DNA of 64,000 nucleotides. Origin: Hofstenia miamia. Its lineage: Eukaryota > Xenacoelomorpha > Acoela. The translations under genes were made by a program, and so were the position numbers. Under the pieces are notes generated by a model. That model had not been told where the DNA came from. It made no database searches and saw only the letters and a program-made list of their open reading frames with translations. Shown here in pieces: positions 11,775 to 25,800 of this stretch; position 1 is the first letter of the stretch, and the number at the start of each line of letters is the position of its first letter. The DNA lies in NCBI GenBank assembly GCA_004352715.1, contig SCFE01000058.1, forward strand, positions 204,358-268,357, read 5' to 3'.

Positions 11775-13735
11775 CAAGTGTCATCGGCATATTGGATTAA
11801 ATTGCAATTAATTATAGAATGCATGTCATTTACATAAATACTAAAAATTGCGTGTTTGATAATAAATAAATACTTATTTAAATGTTAAGTTATTTGATTA
11901 TGTAATATTCTTTCGAATATTTTGCTTATTGGAGAAGTAATTGAGATTGGCCGATAATTAGTGGCAATTGATGGGTCGTTTTTCTTAAATATAGGAGTAA
12001 TGTGAGCAAGTTTTAAATTATCCGGGAAGTAATTTAGTTTTATGCATTCATTAAAGATAAAATTTAATGGACTTGCAATGATGTCTACAGTAATTTTAAG
12101 GGCCCATGAGGGAATGCTTGAGGGACCGCTTGATTTGTTGGTTTTAAGCTTATTGATTGACTTAATAATTTCATAACTAGTTGAGAAGCGGAAAGAAAAT
12201 TCAGGTGTAAAAATTTTGCGTGAAACGTTTTCGTACTTAACGAGGGGGCCATTGTATTTTCCTAGATTAACAAAAGTCTTATTTAATTCATTAGTTATTT
12301 CTAAATTGTCAGAAAGATTGTTTCCTTTCTGATCTTTTATCACATCAATTGAGTTTGATTTTGATCGCTTATAATTTGTGATTTCTTGTATTAGCTTCCA
12401 TTTTGAACGTTCACTTGGAAGGCGCGCATATTCATTCTTAATGAATTCGTTGAATGCCTTACGAGATTCTATATTCGATGCATTTCTAGCCTTTTTATAT
12501 GCGGCAAAATTCTTGCTGGTTCGGGAAATCATAAAATGTTTATATGCTTTGTTCTTTTCGCGAACTAATACTTTGCAAGTTTCAGTTATCCAAGGTTTAT
12601 TCGGAAAATTATTGCTTGCTTTGGAGTTTGAACTGGTTTTAACCATTATTTTTTTTTCAGGGCAAAATCTGTTAAGATAAAATTCAAAAATTTTTAAAAA
12701 GTTTTCTAGCATTTCATTCGAATTTGATGCAGAATATACAGGAAGCCAATTTTCTGATGAGAGGAATAATTTAAAATTATTAATATTTTCAATACACTTT
12801 TCGCGAGTTTTAATCCATTTCATGTTATTTTTTGGGGCTGAATGAGACTTTTGAAATTTGATAGATGTAAAACAGTGGTCAGAGAATGGGCATTCAGAAG
12901 TAGTATACTCATAATATAGATTGTTGTTCTCAGCTAGTATAATGTAGTCAATTAGTGTTCTGCTTGATGATGTCATTCTAGTAGGTAATGTTTTATTGGC
13001 CAATACTAAATTAAATGTATTCAGAAACAGATCCATTTTACTTTGGTCATTAGCATTAAAATAATTTAGGTTCCAATCCCCCAAAAGTAATAAGTCTTTA
13101 TTTTCAGAACAAGCAAGTGATTATTCGTCTTCTAGTTGTTGAATAAAAAAATTAGAGAACTTCTTATGAGGACAGTAAGATACATTTAATAACTGCTTTT
13201 TAAAACGTGAATTTTTTATTGGATTATTAATTTCAACCTATAAACTATCAAAATTTGATTCGTTATTACTCTTAATATCGTTGCGTATCTTGGGATTAAA
13301 TGACTTTGGGATTAAAAATAATACACCTCCACCTTTGGATTTTCCTAACGTTTTGTTCAAAATTCTATCCCTTCTAAATAGTGCATAAGTTTCTTTAACA
13401 GTCCATGAGGTATCTAGATCTTCGTTTTTTAACCAGGTTTCGGAAACTGCGAGAATTAAATCATTTTTAAATCTTGAAATGAATTCCCTATATTCGAAAT
13501 TTTTAATGCTTAGATTCTGAAAATTTAAATGTACATAATTCACTATATCTGAGCCGTTATTCAATTTTTTGATGTATGATTCAAAATTTAAGATCGGACC
13601 GGGATTAGTTTCAATGCCATTTACCGCTAATAACAAGAAAATTATAAGAGATATAAAGAACGACTTTTTAAAATTTATTTTACTAGTACATATGCGCCTG
13701 TATGATATAGTTAAAAATGTTCTTGAATAACACAT
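11775..13735 (-). pseudogene. LINE with 2A-like peptide, endonuclease and partial reverse transcriptase
   Basis: The - strand frame 13735-13238 starts with a basic then hydrophobic segment, carries the 2A-like NGIETNPGP (residues 39-47), and enters the endonuclease (LHFNQNLS-like first strand, AVSETW, RRDR). It is cut by a TAG at 13238-13240. After a frameshift and another stop, the frame 13084-11885 resumes at the endonuclease motif GDWN, continues through SDHC (the SDH catalytic box), then a linker and the reverse transcriptase N-terminal part (SSGPSSIP, PIFKKNDPS, NYRPISITSPISKIFE). It ends at 11885. About 95 nt further, IYVNDM and the catalytic YADD (11780-11791) are visible, so the fingers/palm region between is deleted. 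The type is CR1/L2-like; the exact clade is open. Dead copy. Confidence 0.85.
13595..13618 (-). other. 2A-like ribosome-skipping motif (GIETNPGP)
   Basis: The codons GGC ATT GAA ACT AAT CCC GGT CCG read GIETNPGP, preceded by a hydrophobic run (residues 26-38 of the frame). The 2A consensus is D(V/I)ExNPGP, with skipping between the final G and P. Here the Asp is Gly. N-terminal 2A-like sequences are known in some non-LTR retrotransposons, some of them acting as signal peptides. The D-to-G change may abolish skipping. Confidence 0.7.
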
Positions 13736-15068
13736 AGTTGATCGATATGTATTGAAATAAGACTGTACTGGTAATAGTAAATCATACTCATTAGATTTGA
13801 AAGTCGAAATAAGAAAAATAAAAGTAAAGAGTAATAATTTTGATTTGAGAACAGAATTAAATTTAAATTTATAGTAATTTTTCCGTAGCCTGGGCGTACT
13901 AAAACAAAAATAAAATAAATAATAAAATTTAAAAATATATAATTTATCATACTGTAGACATTGGTATACAAATTTATACTATAAAATTTTGAATTGTTAA
14001 TTCAATTTTAGAATTGATTAGAATAAATTTAATGATTTTTTAATTTTTGTCCACTTGCCTTGACTTAATTTATAAGTTCCTGTTAATTTTATACATACAT
14101 AAAGGTGGCTGCATCAACCATTGCCAGTGACTGGGAATGAAATGTCAATTCTGAACAATCCCCTCTTTGTACATTTTTTAATACACTTATGCAGATGAAA
14201 TATATTTTTCACGCCACCTACGATATATTTATTGAATGCTTTAACACAGTTTTTTCCAAGTTATTTTTCATATGTATAAATGTGCGGACATCTCGTCTTC
14301 ACTTAGATGAATGAAGTATGCATTATTTGCAGATTTATATTAATTTTCATGACAAAAAAATCTGCAAAAGCAGAGCAAATACTCATGGAATTTAAAATCA
14401 ACCACAAATTTATCATAAAAGCCATAATTTTTATGGTAATTTTTTCATATTCGACTATTTTTTCCAAAAAATATTGAATACTACTCGCTTTCTTTGTACC
14501 CGAATTATTTTACTCTGAATGCAATTGAATTTGTTTGTTAGCATAACATATTTGTACAACTAAATGTGTTATATGTGCTAATCATTCCATTACAAGAAAA
14601 GCAATTATTAGTTACTAATACTTATTTTTCTATATACACCATAAATCACAATATGTGAATTGATATATTGTAGAAAGATAGTCCATCTATACATGACAGG
14701 AAAACATAAATTTTACTATTTGATCCATGACATGTCAAAACATCATTGCTCTGCAACCAGACTAGAGCTATTGAAGTCCTCCAAGATGTTGTAAAGTGCT
14801 AGTAAATAAGGTGAAAATACATTAAATAATCGTTCTTAAATTTGAGACATTTGTCATTCAATTCTATGCATTAATCTGCTTTCCCATTGTTGCTAGATAG
14901 ATGAAAAACAAAGTGCCACTATAGTCTTAGCTATCCAAAAAAATTTACGTTGTAATTTAGTTTAAACCTATAATTGCGCTCCTAATTATCTCAATTTCAA
15001 AGCTTCAATACTTTCAGAGGAATGCCAAGTAGTATTTATCATCTAATTGAAAACATTCACATTTCTAC
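13736..15068. other. Probable LINE 5' flank and gene-free sequence
   Basis: The - strand frame 13971-13711 is hydrophobic and low-complexity and may be LINE 5' untranslated sequence. Nothing recognisable follows to 15068. Confidence 0.3.
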
Positions 15069-15156
15069 AGGCCTGTCTTAACTACATGTACATGATTTAA
15101 TCGGTGATCGGCTCGATTTAGTCGGGCCGATTAAATCATGTAGCTAAGACAGGCCT
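15069..15156. repeat. 88-bp hairpin (tiny MITE)
   Basis: AGGCCTGTCTTAACTACATG then CATGATTTAATCGG is mirrored by CCGATTAAATCATG then TAGCTAAGACAGGCCT, giving arms of about 30 nt around a 20-nt loop. Non-coding. Confidence 0.6.
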
Positions 15157-15609
15157 TACCAGACTAAATAGATTTGGTTATTCCTTGGTTTATGATAATG
15201 GCCAGAATTCACAACAAAGTTTATTAGGGGGTTCATACACAGATGTAAAATAGAAGAAAATAAAATTTTGAACTAAATTTAACACTACTAATATTGGTCA
15301 CAGTACAAACGCATATATAGAAAAAATACATACAGAATGCACAAATAATATATTTTAAATTATATTTAAGTACATATTGTATTTTTTGTACTTTAGTTCG
15401 CGTTTATAAATTTAAAGCATCTGCACTTATATTTGAGAAACTCAGGTCTTTAAAATTTGTATAAAAATGTGTTTTACTGCTTTTAATGTGAAAATACATA
15501 GCTCATTCCTTGAAAGAATCCAGCTATTAATAAAATTATATTGCATTTTTTAAATTTACTGGTCTTTAAACTAATGTGCATTTGCTATTGCAGTGAGAAG
15601 TGTAAAAAA

Positions 15610-15849
15610 TTAGGAAAATGTATATTGTAAGAGGGTTTTTGCTTTAGGATTGTGTAGGGCTTCACCTTCACACGTATGTAATTCTTCCACTTTTTTGGGA
15701 GTTCTGACTACGTATTTACACCACAGTCCTACATAGAAAAATCTCAACCAAAGTGGAAAATTGAAAATATTGACGGAACGATAGCCCTTATAATACGCTT
15801 TAGCTGCGAAAGTACGTTGTTCACCCGTCCAAGGCAGTAGCGGGTCCAA
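15610..15849 (-). pseudogene. Mariner-type transposase N-terminal helix-turn-helix relic
   Basis: The frame contains WTGEQRTFAAKAYYKGYRSV, the start of the DUF4817-like DNA-binding domain found at the N-terminus of many invertebrate Tc1/mariner-type transposases, and later VRTPKKVEELHT, which matches the VRTPENVEAVR linker of the same proteins. The stretch between is scrambled and the catalytic domain is absent. Confidence 0.55.
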
Positions 15850-17824
15850 GAGAGAAAGGTGTATGCGTTCCTTCCCCCATTAGGAAAAAACTTTGAATTT
15901 TCTCATAGTAAAGCACTGTTTCCTTGAAGACTTCTATTCTTAAAGCGTGAGTTCCCTCTTACAAAAAGGAAATTATATCAAAATTCGATTACCGATGTTT
16001 TATAAACACAGTAAGTGCAATCATCTGTTTATGCAAACTCATTTAATAGATATGATCAAATCATTGCCGACCTAATAGCATGACAATGAGCTATCCACGG
16101 CTCAAATTTTCCAATGGAATATGTATAATCTTCATCTTAATCGTGGTTGTTAATGTCTATAATAGAGCATTTACATATATTGTTGTGAGATCACAACTAG
16201 AATAAGTACTACCGAAAGAATTGCGCAGCTAAACACAAAATATATGTAATATAGTTAAATGATTACACACAACTACTTCAAATTTTTCTCAAACAAAATT
16301 TTAATTTACAAGAATGTTAGGTGGAGTCTAAATCCACTCTTCCCTTAGAAAAAACTTAATGCCCTTCTAATATTCTTGAATTCATAACAAAAGTATGTGA
16401 TTGAATAGCTAAAAACATGATCAACATGTGCAAATACAACACAGACTATATTTCTAACTGTCAAGGTAGAAAACAAGTACGAAAATAATGCAGATTGTGA
16501 ATATTTTCATTTAAAACTTCCCTATCAAGTGGAATCTTCACTTCATAGATTGATATAAATTGTGATGGAAAACATTGATTTATCTAATTGCAGTAAATGG
16601 TTGGCTTTTATCCAGAAAAATGTCAGAACATTAGGAATCCGCAAAAACAGTGCTGCGGCTAAATGCATTCATCCTCTTCCACAGACAAGCAAAGTAGACC
16701 ACCCCTTGACCAAGTTGCTTTGCCGCATCTAACATTATTCAAAAAGTATGCGCATACAGGGTCACTAATAAATGTATTCGATTTCTACCTAGTGTATAAA
16801 TTGCGTTTTTGCATTTGTTTAAATTCAGATTCAAACTCTTGTTTTGTAAAGCTTCACTGTCAATTTGTTATTTGCAACCATCTTAGAAATTCATTATAAT
16901 TTATGAATATGAATGATGCATCTTTCATATTGCTCCTACCAAATTTTGAATTTATTGCTAAAAAATTAATAGTTGATACTTTCAGAAAAATTATTTTGAT
17001 AAGATATACATGTACAAATACGGACACTCCAAATGTTCCACAATTACCATGAAGCACCCGCATTTTGTTTTTCTCAAACCCGCATATAATATTATTTCCT
17101 TTGGGCATAATTTAAATTTAATTTTTTCAGGTTGCTTTTAGGAAATTACATTCAATGCTTTTCAATTTACAAAATTTTCATGGTTTAATAGTCTATAGGG
17201 CAGCTAAAGCTGCTAAACCAATTTCAAAAACATGTTTTGCACGTCATAATTTGCATCGTACATGACTACAAAATGAATGGCATCGAAATGTATTTGTTAA
17301 TGTTTTTCTGGTGCTCCTCTGTAACTAAGATTGCAGATGAATTGTAGAAAAACTTGGCTGAGCTAATCAAAGTTGACTAGAAGAATTTTAATTGCCACTA
17401 TTGATCTAAATAACCATAGAGCAGGATGACTAGTAGATCATATGAAATAATGCAGTAACACACAAACGGGCACATGGACTATAAATATGCAAAGGAAAAA
17501 CCATTCAACGCCATTTTGATCAAAACAAAATACACATTATGTAATTTTAGAACTTTTAACTCTTGAATCTATGGGTACCAATAACCCAAAACTTGTTAGA
17601 TAAAATTGATATTAAAAATTGAAATAACAATAAATTACTCAACAAAAAGTACGAATACCTTGCAAAAAGTAAATGGAATTATATCAGTTTAGAAACTCAC
17701 ACTAATGAAAGTTGCAACTTTGATTTTTTAATTTGAATGATGAATGTCAGTATAATACATAAATATAAATTACTTTAAGATAAACTACAAACAAAATATA
17801 CAAAGATAAATATTTAGACGATCA
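15850..17824. other. Gene-free stretch downstream of the acetyl-CoA synthetase stop
   Basis: This should contain the 3' untranslated region of the - strand synthetase gene. No unambiguous polyadenylation signal was picked out and no coding similarity was seen. Confidence 0.35.
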
Positions 17825-19824
17825 CTATGAAAATTTGGGTCGCAGTGCAATGAGATTTTCTACAACAGATGGGTCCGACAATGTTGAAGTGTCACCAATC
17901 TCGTCCTCTTCACATCTAGCGATTTTCCGTAATACACGACGCATAATCTTGCCTGATCGCGTTTTTGGGAGAGCCTGAGCATTTTGAATGAACTTTGGAG
18001 TAGCAATAGAACCAATTTTTTGTTTTACTAAAGGTTAAATTGTGTAAATGTTTTAAAATTCATTACAAGACATGTTTTAATACACTCCATTAAAAAATCA
18101 TATAAAATAATATAAACCAACATAAATACAAGAATATAACTGACTTTATGGTCAATGACAAAAATACATTTGAGAAACAGGCCCAGTGGACATCCGCCCC
18201 CTCAATTTCTAACCATTATATGAAATTACCAATCTTCTATGTGAAAATTATGACGGAAATTTTTTTTTGTTGATTTCAAAATATAAAAACCAATTTTTTT
18301 AAAAAATTTTTATGCGCTACCTTGAATAATATGCGCCTAAAAAGACTAGTTCTCATGTGTATACAAATATACCTTAAAGATCTTGTGGAGAACCAAATAA
18401 ATAATAATTCTGGGAAAAAAAATTGAACCCCATTCAAAATTTTCTAGAATAGCGTGTGTGAGAAGCCATCATCCCTTAATGAAGAGTGTAATTCAAAAGT
18501 AAAAAATACACAACTAAGTTTCACGAATTTTAATAGAGTTTTTACAAATACGTTATCAAATTAATCAGGGACACCGAACCCAAGGAATAATGTAAAAATT
18601 TTTGAGTTCTTTAACAGTTAATTACACCAAACATTGAAAATCATTCACATTTGTTATTTTTAGCCCTTATGGACTGCTAACAAATTCATTTCAATGTGTT
18701 AAATTGAATATCATTATTTAAATTAGTAGCAACGTAGGATTGCTTATGCTGCAATTCTACTATGAAATATTTAAGACTTTCAAGGCCAGCCTGCATATTT
18801 GTATATTATTGTATTCGTTGGATGTGTTGTATTATTCTAGTCGCCCATGCTGCACTTTGTAAAATAATTGATATTAGTAGTAATGTATAAACAGATCCTG
18901 TTACACAAACTGACATTTTGACCTCTGCGATATTGATGAGTGTTTTTTAGTGACTCATTGTTTGATTGACAACTTACTAATGGGTTTTCACTGACGTCAC
19001 ATAATTTTAAGTATGTCTACTAATGGATTTCAATTAGTGATGCTTTTAATTGATTTTCATGATTCATGTTCGGGCCATTTTTACAGTTTTGGTATGACTA
19101 ATTTCACTTTGATAATATCACAATTATTTGCATTACATTTTTGTTAATATATACACTCGAATGTATATATGTTTGTGTAACAGGATCTGTTTATATATTA
19201 CTACTGATATTCACACAAATGGGTGAGGGAATTAATCATTTACTGAAATTATAAGTTAAATTGAATTAATTAATATGTGAATAAGACGACCTAGATTTTT
19301 CAACTCTTCGACAAGGTCATCAGAGAAAGTTTCATTTTGTCGCAGCGTGACAAAGCAGTATAAGCACTCGCCAGTAATGTCATGCTCTCGAGAGACTACT
19401 GCTGATTCACACACCTTCGCATGACATACGAGCGCAGATTCAACCTCTGCAGTACTAAGCAAGTGGCCCGACACATTGATCATGTCATCGCAACGGCCAA
19501 TTACACAATAATATCCATCACCGTCACGCTTAGCTCCTAAAAATGCAATGAATGAAATAAATATTTTATGTATGAGTTAAAGTTTAGTGAAAAGTTATAC
19601 TGCTAAGTCAAAACTTCACCTCGTAAATATAAGTATTCAACGCCTGGTAAAAAGAATCAAACACAAATGTGTAGATAAAAAGATTGCATTGTAATCATTT
19701 TCTAAAAATACTTACGATCCCCAGTCATGTAATAACCAGGAAATCTCTTGAAGTACGTGCTTTCAAAACGAGAATGATTCTTGTAAATTGTACGCATCAT
19801 ACCAGGCCAGGATTTCTTCACAAC
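17825..19824 (-). CDS. ACSS2: Acetyl-CoA synthetase exons 12-14 (C-terminal domain)
   Basis: Exon 19824-19716 encodes [20 protein letters not shown] and FPGYYMTGD. Exon 19536-19291 encodes [20 protein letters not shown] and EVESALV. Exon 18027-17825 encodes [33 protein letters not shown] (catalytic Lys codon 17948-17950) and a TAG at 17825-17827. The codon split between exons 12 and 13 (C|GA) puts Arg where the family has Gly in TGDG. Confidence 0.94.
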
Positions 19825-22800
19825 CTAAAATCATTCAACATAATAAATTAATGGAAACTTGCAAAATTGCTTGTTCATAATCGATTTCAAATCATTCACT
19901 CTATTTTAATAACAAATATACAAGTGTTTTTAACAAGTTAGAAATCAAGAGGAGTTCATTATCTTAGCAAAAGTTTTTTGTACGTTTGATATTTCACAAT
20001 TTGCATTAAATTCAAATATAGCATTGAAAAATAGTTGCCTAAAAGTTAAGTTGGTAGAGCACTGACACTTTTAAGGTACATTTCATGCATAAATTCATGA
20101 TTACATATTGATCTTTTATATGCGATATATAGCTTACAAGACTTTTTGAATGATAAACTTGCTATTACAACTATAGCAATTTGAAAGATCACATATCATT
20201 CAAATAGTCGGAGTGGGGGCAATTGATATGCAGCACGCTTATCAATTGATAATTTCCAATAAAAACTGCGTTTATAAATTGTTAATGTTTCGCCATGCTG
20301 ACCTGGGGTGTACAATTTTTTAGGGCAATTAAATTGTTCTTTTGCAATTAATAATTGCATTTTTTGAGTGGCAGAAAACAATAATTGCAATTTTGAAAAT
20401 TAATTGCACAGGCCGCAAAAAGTTACACATCACAAAGTACAAATCAACAAATTAATCGCTGAACAGTACATGTATATGCGTCCCACAAAATCTTGCTTAC
20501 CATGAGAAACACCTCGGATTCCAGATGCATCAGTAGAATTTTCTTCCGATAGTCACTCAAAATACACTTGGCCTGGCTGGAAAGCCTCTCAGCGCGGATA
20601 GACATAGGCGTTAACCACAATAAATTCCCAAAACAAAAATTGTAAGAAATGGACAATTAATAATTGCATATTTTCACGCTTAAACACTCAATGATTGCCT
20701 TAAAAAATTGTCAATTATAGTTTTTACAATTATTAATTGTACACCCCTGATGCTGATAGCAGAAAAATTCCTCACTATTTACTGATTGACTTCAAAAATC
20801 AATCTAAGCTGGCGAAAAAACTTCAAAGTAATACCGATTGCACTTTTAACTTCAGCTGCGAGGTACGCAAACTCTGCTACTGATTACAGTCACTGTTACA
20901 TGATGGTACCGAACATCAACTACTCTTTAGTTGCATGATACGACAATGAATATTTCCATGTGATTTGAGTCGATTTAGGGAGTGGGTAGTTTTGAGTTAT
21001 ATCTCCCCCTCCCCTACAAATAATTACAAAATGTAGGAACATGCTAATCTATTAATAATTATAAACCAAACACAAACCTTAACACCAACCCTAACTTTTA
21101 GCACTAACACAACCGTAATACTATTCCTAATTCTAACCCAAGCCGTACTCTAGCACAGACGCTAACCACCGCTATGCCAGATACTTCCTCATAGGAGAGT
21201 CAACTCATCAAAAGTAAATTATTGAATGATGTAAACAAAGTAACTCTTTGAAAACATGTGAGGGACAAACACACGTAGATTCAATTAACACAACTAAATG
21301 TTACATGTTTTCATAATCATTTTATAATTCATAACGTAAATTGGTGGTATTATGCTCACACAGCATTTTTGAGTGGAATTAGATAACGCAAAAGTATAAT
21401 GAAGTGCACATCATTATTGTCGAAGGAGTAAATCTGTAATCCAACAATGAGGTAATTGCCTACTTAGTCAATAATATTTCTAGAATGTAATTCAAAGAAA
21501 TCTGAACTTAATTTTTTCAGGAACTAGTTGAATGTATATATCTTAATGGAATAATTGCTCGTATTTACCAGAACAGTGAACAATATGCTTGGAAAAAATC
21601 AAATATTTTTTTGAAAAAACGGAATTTTCAATGAAATTCAATTACTATTTTCAAGAAGAAATTCAACCATTAGCTGGGTCCATGCGTCTCAATTTCCAAG
21701 TTTCCTAATGTGATTGTGAAATTTTTTTGTAAATGTGTAGAAACGGGTTGTGTGTTTAAATGTACACCAAGCTGTATAAGGTTAAACAACCTTAAACATA
21801 TTGCAAGTGTTACCTCAAACTCTTTCTCCGCAGGTTCAATTACCTTCCTTAACCATTTCTACTATATCTATGAAATTGCACTGTACACTGCTCAACAATC
21901 TATTGAGTATATCTTTACAGTTCAATAGTGGGATGCACTACTTTTCTATTTCACTTACAGCTGCATTCGCCTTTCAACTAGAAGGAACATTATCTGGAGG
22001 CATGATTAAGGCTAAATCACATCAAAAACTAATATAAATGCGAGAGCAACTCTCCCAAGCATTGGCTTTTCAAAATATTCATCAAACTCTGATTTTTTCC
22101 TTTAACAACGAAAACATAATATCTCGATTGTTATGCCAGAATTCTGCTTTGTTCCAACGACGAGTAGTTCCAAAAATCAAGTTTAGAATGTAATATTAAT
22201 GTTCCTAATATATTTGTCTTCAATATTTATTGTTTAGTAGTTTCAAATCAAAGAATTGTAATGACATTTCCTTAGTGTACTAATATTCTGATATTATATT
22301 TCAAACCTCAGAAGAAATCAACTCTTAACCTAAAAATATTTTTCGGAATGTTTCATAAATTGCTTATTTATATTTTTTGAATATAAATTCTCGTAAATAT
22401 TTCGATTTGGGATTACTATGGAGTGAAAATAGTTGAATTTTATATCTGCAAATGATTCAATAAGAATAATTTTGAAAAATCTGTTATTATTTGGAATTTA
22501 AAAGTAAACTTGTTTATTTTAAAAATACCATCAATATTTAACACCACTGATTGGTCTGCGAACATCAAAGATTTCTATTAAATGCAAGAAACTCGAGTTT
22601 ATTCAACAACAAACTGCATTTTACTAAAAATGTATCCGTCGTAACACGGCACGAGAAATATTTTGTTCTTATGCTCACAGCAGTAACTGTGCTGTGGGTA
22701 TCTCTCTATTCAACGCAGTTATGGCTTGTATCACAATATATTCTTGTACTGTACGAGTTTTCTAGGGACGCATTTCTCGTGCCGTACAAGGGGTATCTAT

Positions 22801-25800
22801 AGCACAGGTAAACAAAAAATTCTCAATTAGATTAACACATTTTATACCAAGGTCCTCAAATAGGTACCATGTCTTTAAATGTATGCCTGATGCTTGTTTT
22901 TAATCTCATCATAATTTCTTTTATTTATTGCCCTAATCTATGCATTGGTTTTACTGTTGTTTCGCACTTTTTTTATTTCGTCTGTTAATCGAACAACCAC
23001 ATTTTTTAATATTTCCTAAGGTACGTTTCTCAAATTTATATTTTACTTATGATCACTAACTTCAACAAATTTGACCTCTTTACATAGTATATTGATTGTG
23101 ATTGAAAAATTTCAAGTTTTTACATTTTGCTAACAGTTCATGTCAGATCCTCAAATGGGGACCATACGAAAATCATAAGATAACATTTTAAAAAACAATT
23201 GCACATGAAATTTTCTTAATATGCTTTCTAAAAGTACTATATTTGAGAAATAGCAATTTTCAAAGGATTTAAGTAGGTCTGGTATGAAATGGGATAAATG
23301 ATTCAAAACATAGCTCTACAAGTAAGATAGTTAAAACGCTGAAAATTTCCACAGTAAATACTTAAAGTAATCTTATTCATAGATAGAGCATTGTAAGGAA
23401 AATATCTTTCTTCACAGCATAGAGAGCTCTGGATACAAGGAAGCGCGTGCAATTGCAAAAAATGTGCAGGCGAGAAATAGGTAGCCAATAAGCGGCGGTG
23501 TGAACACGTCGCTTTGTTAAGGGGGTATCCCCCACAGAAAATTTACCAAAATTCTATAAATTGCAACATTTTTTTATTTATTAAATTTAGTCAAAATATA
23601 CTTCTTTAAATATATCCAAAATAATTTTTCAGCAAATGCATCCAAAATGTAAAAATAACATATCAATCTGGTGTACTTTAGATAGTAGTCGCACTTTTAC
23701 TGTGTTTTTCAGCCCCCTTTTCGCTTTCTTGCACTTTGCATATTTTTGGCAAAAAAATCTTCAAGAAGGAAAGGAGTACCAACATCAAATTTGGCATGTA
23801 TATAGTACACCTATTGCTCTATGCAACCACAGAAAGATTTTTTATGTTATTTTATGTTATGTCTTTAATTTTTTAGATAATTGGTTTACGCATATTTAAT
23901 GAGCGGAGCACTAACTAAAATGCAAATTTATGCATGCTACTAATCATTTCGGAAATTGCACAAAATCTCTCTGTGGTTGCATAGGGCCCCAAATAAGCTT
24001 TAATATAATATATCGTTTGCCTATATAAATGATTCACATCACCTGAAAAAATTTGCCACAAAGTATATTCTTTTATTTCCTTTGTATTATGTTCCCACGG
24101 CAAACAAATTTCAGATTCCTCCGAAATTTTGTTTTTTCAACATTGCGACCGTCGGTTATTACATGCATACCATTATTTTTTAACATAACCTCAAATCTGA
24201 GAAAATTGATTTTCTGTGGGGGTACCCCCTTAAACGTGGGTATTCGTACACTACAAATCGTATAATGGTTAATTCATGTGTTTCTCCAAAATGTCGTTGT
24301 GGATATACATCCTATAACTGCTTTTTACAGATTTCCAACTAATGATTACGAGTGCAAAAACTGGGTAAGTGCTATTCCCGGACTGTTTACTAAACCTGTT
24401 CACATAATATGGTCATATCTAGATTTCATTAGCCCCCAGAAATTAGAATGGTAAAAGTTAAAGGAAAACTTAATCCCGCATTGCCTCATTCTATTTTTAA
24501 TGTTCCCGATTCATTTAAACAATAAATTACAGCTTCTTCTTCCAGTGAAAAACGTACTGAATTTCATAACCACGAAATGAAGAAATTTGAAGAACAGAAT
24601 AAAATTATTTTGTTTTTGGTTTAGATAAGTGTTCCTTTCTAGGTCCCTCTGTGTTTACTACAGATAGTGATTTAGAAGACGTTCTTAAAGTTGTTTTTCA
24701 ATTATTTGAACAATAAATATGTATAGAGATTTTAGTTACAAGGCTTTTTATGGAAACCAATTAATAAATCTTTACTCATCTATTCTCAGTGGTAAAATCA
24801 GTTGCTGGTCGAAACTTCAAAACATAGTAAACTCTGTTGATAATTTTGAAGAAATTCCAATTTTATTTTTTCCTTTAGGCTGCATACTTTTTCGAAGTGT
24901 GCTTATCGTTTTGTTAGAGAAACGTCACCTTTACCCAGCATACGGACACTTCAGAAATGCCTAGGGCAAATTTCTGTAAATGATTAATTTTGTTGAAATT
25001 TTGCTAAAATTGTATTTTCAGCCAGGCCAATGTATCAAAATCATTGCTTCATTTTGATTAATGAAACACATGTTCGCAATAATTTGGATTATTCTGGTAG
25101 ACAACTTATTGAATATTCAGGAAATGTTGATAGTGAAAGTGATGATCCTATTCATGCAAAAACTTTTTTGGGATTTATGATCAAATATTTAATCGGTGGA
25201 ACAGTATATATGTTTAAATTGGTTCCAGTAAGTTCGCCAACTGGTAAATTCAGGTTTGATCAGTGTATTAATCTGCAAAAATTATAGAAGAATTTTCCGG
25301 GAAAAATATCGGTACTGTTACAGATAATTTAAGCATAAATGTAACGTTTTGCAAATGGTTTGAAGGATTTGATGAAAATAGTCCTTGGGTAGCTCAACAT
25401 CCAATAAACAGTAATAGAAAATGGTTTCTGGTGAAAGATTTGCCTCATCTTAAATTCACACGGAATAAACTGAAAAAACTAAAACGTTTGTGTACAAAGA
25501 AGAAGAATGTAAATGGGCTGATCTGTACTCAATCTTTAAAAAAGAAAAACATAACCTTGTAAGATGTACAACTATATCAAAGAGATCATCAAATCATTGT
25601 GGAACATACAAATTTGTTCGTGACATTACTAGAATTTTCAATATTTATAACGTTAAATAGGCCTCAATTGGCTTTCGAAAAAACAATTCTGTTCAATATG
25701 TTATACGAATTTGCAATGATGAACGACTGGCATTTTGACCGAAATGGCGAGATTTTTGAAACATATGCGGCCCTTTTACAACCAGAGGCGCATTAAATCG

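Noticed and set aside
21062-21175. Telomeric repeat array
   Set aside because: Units are degenerate, interspersed and short; more like decayed dispersed repeats.
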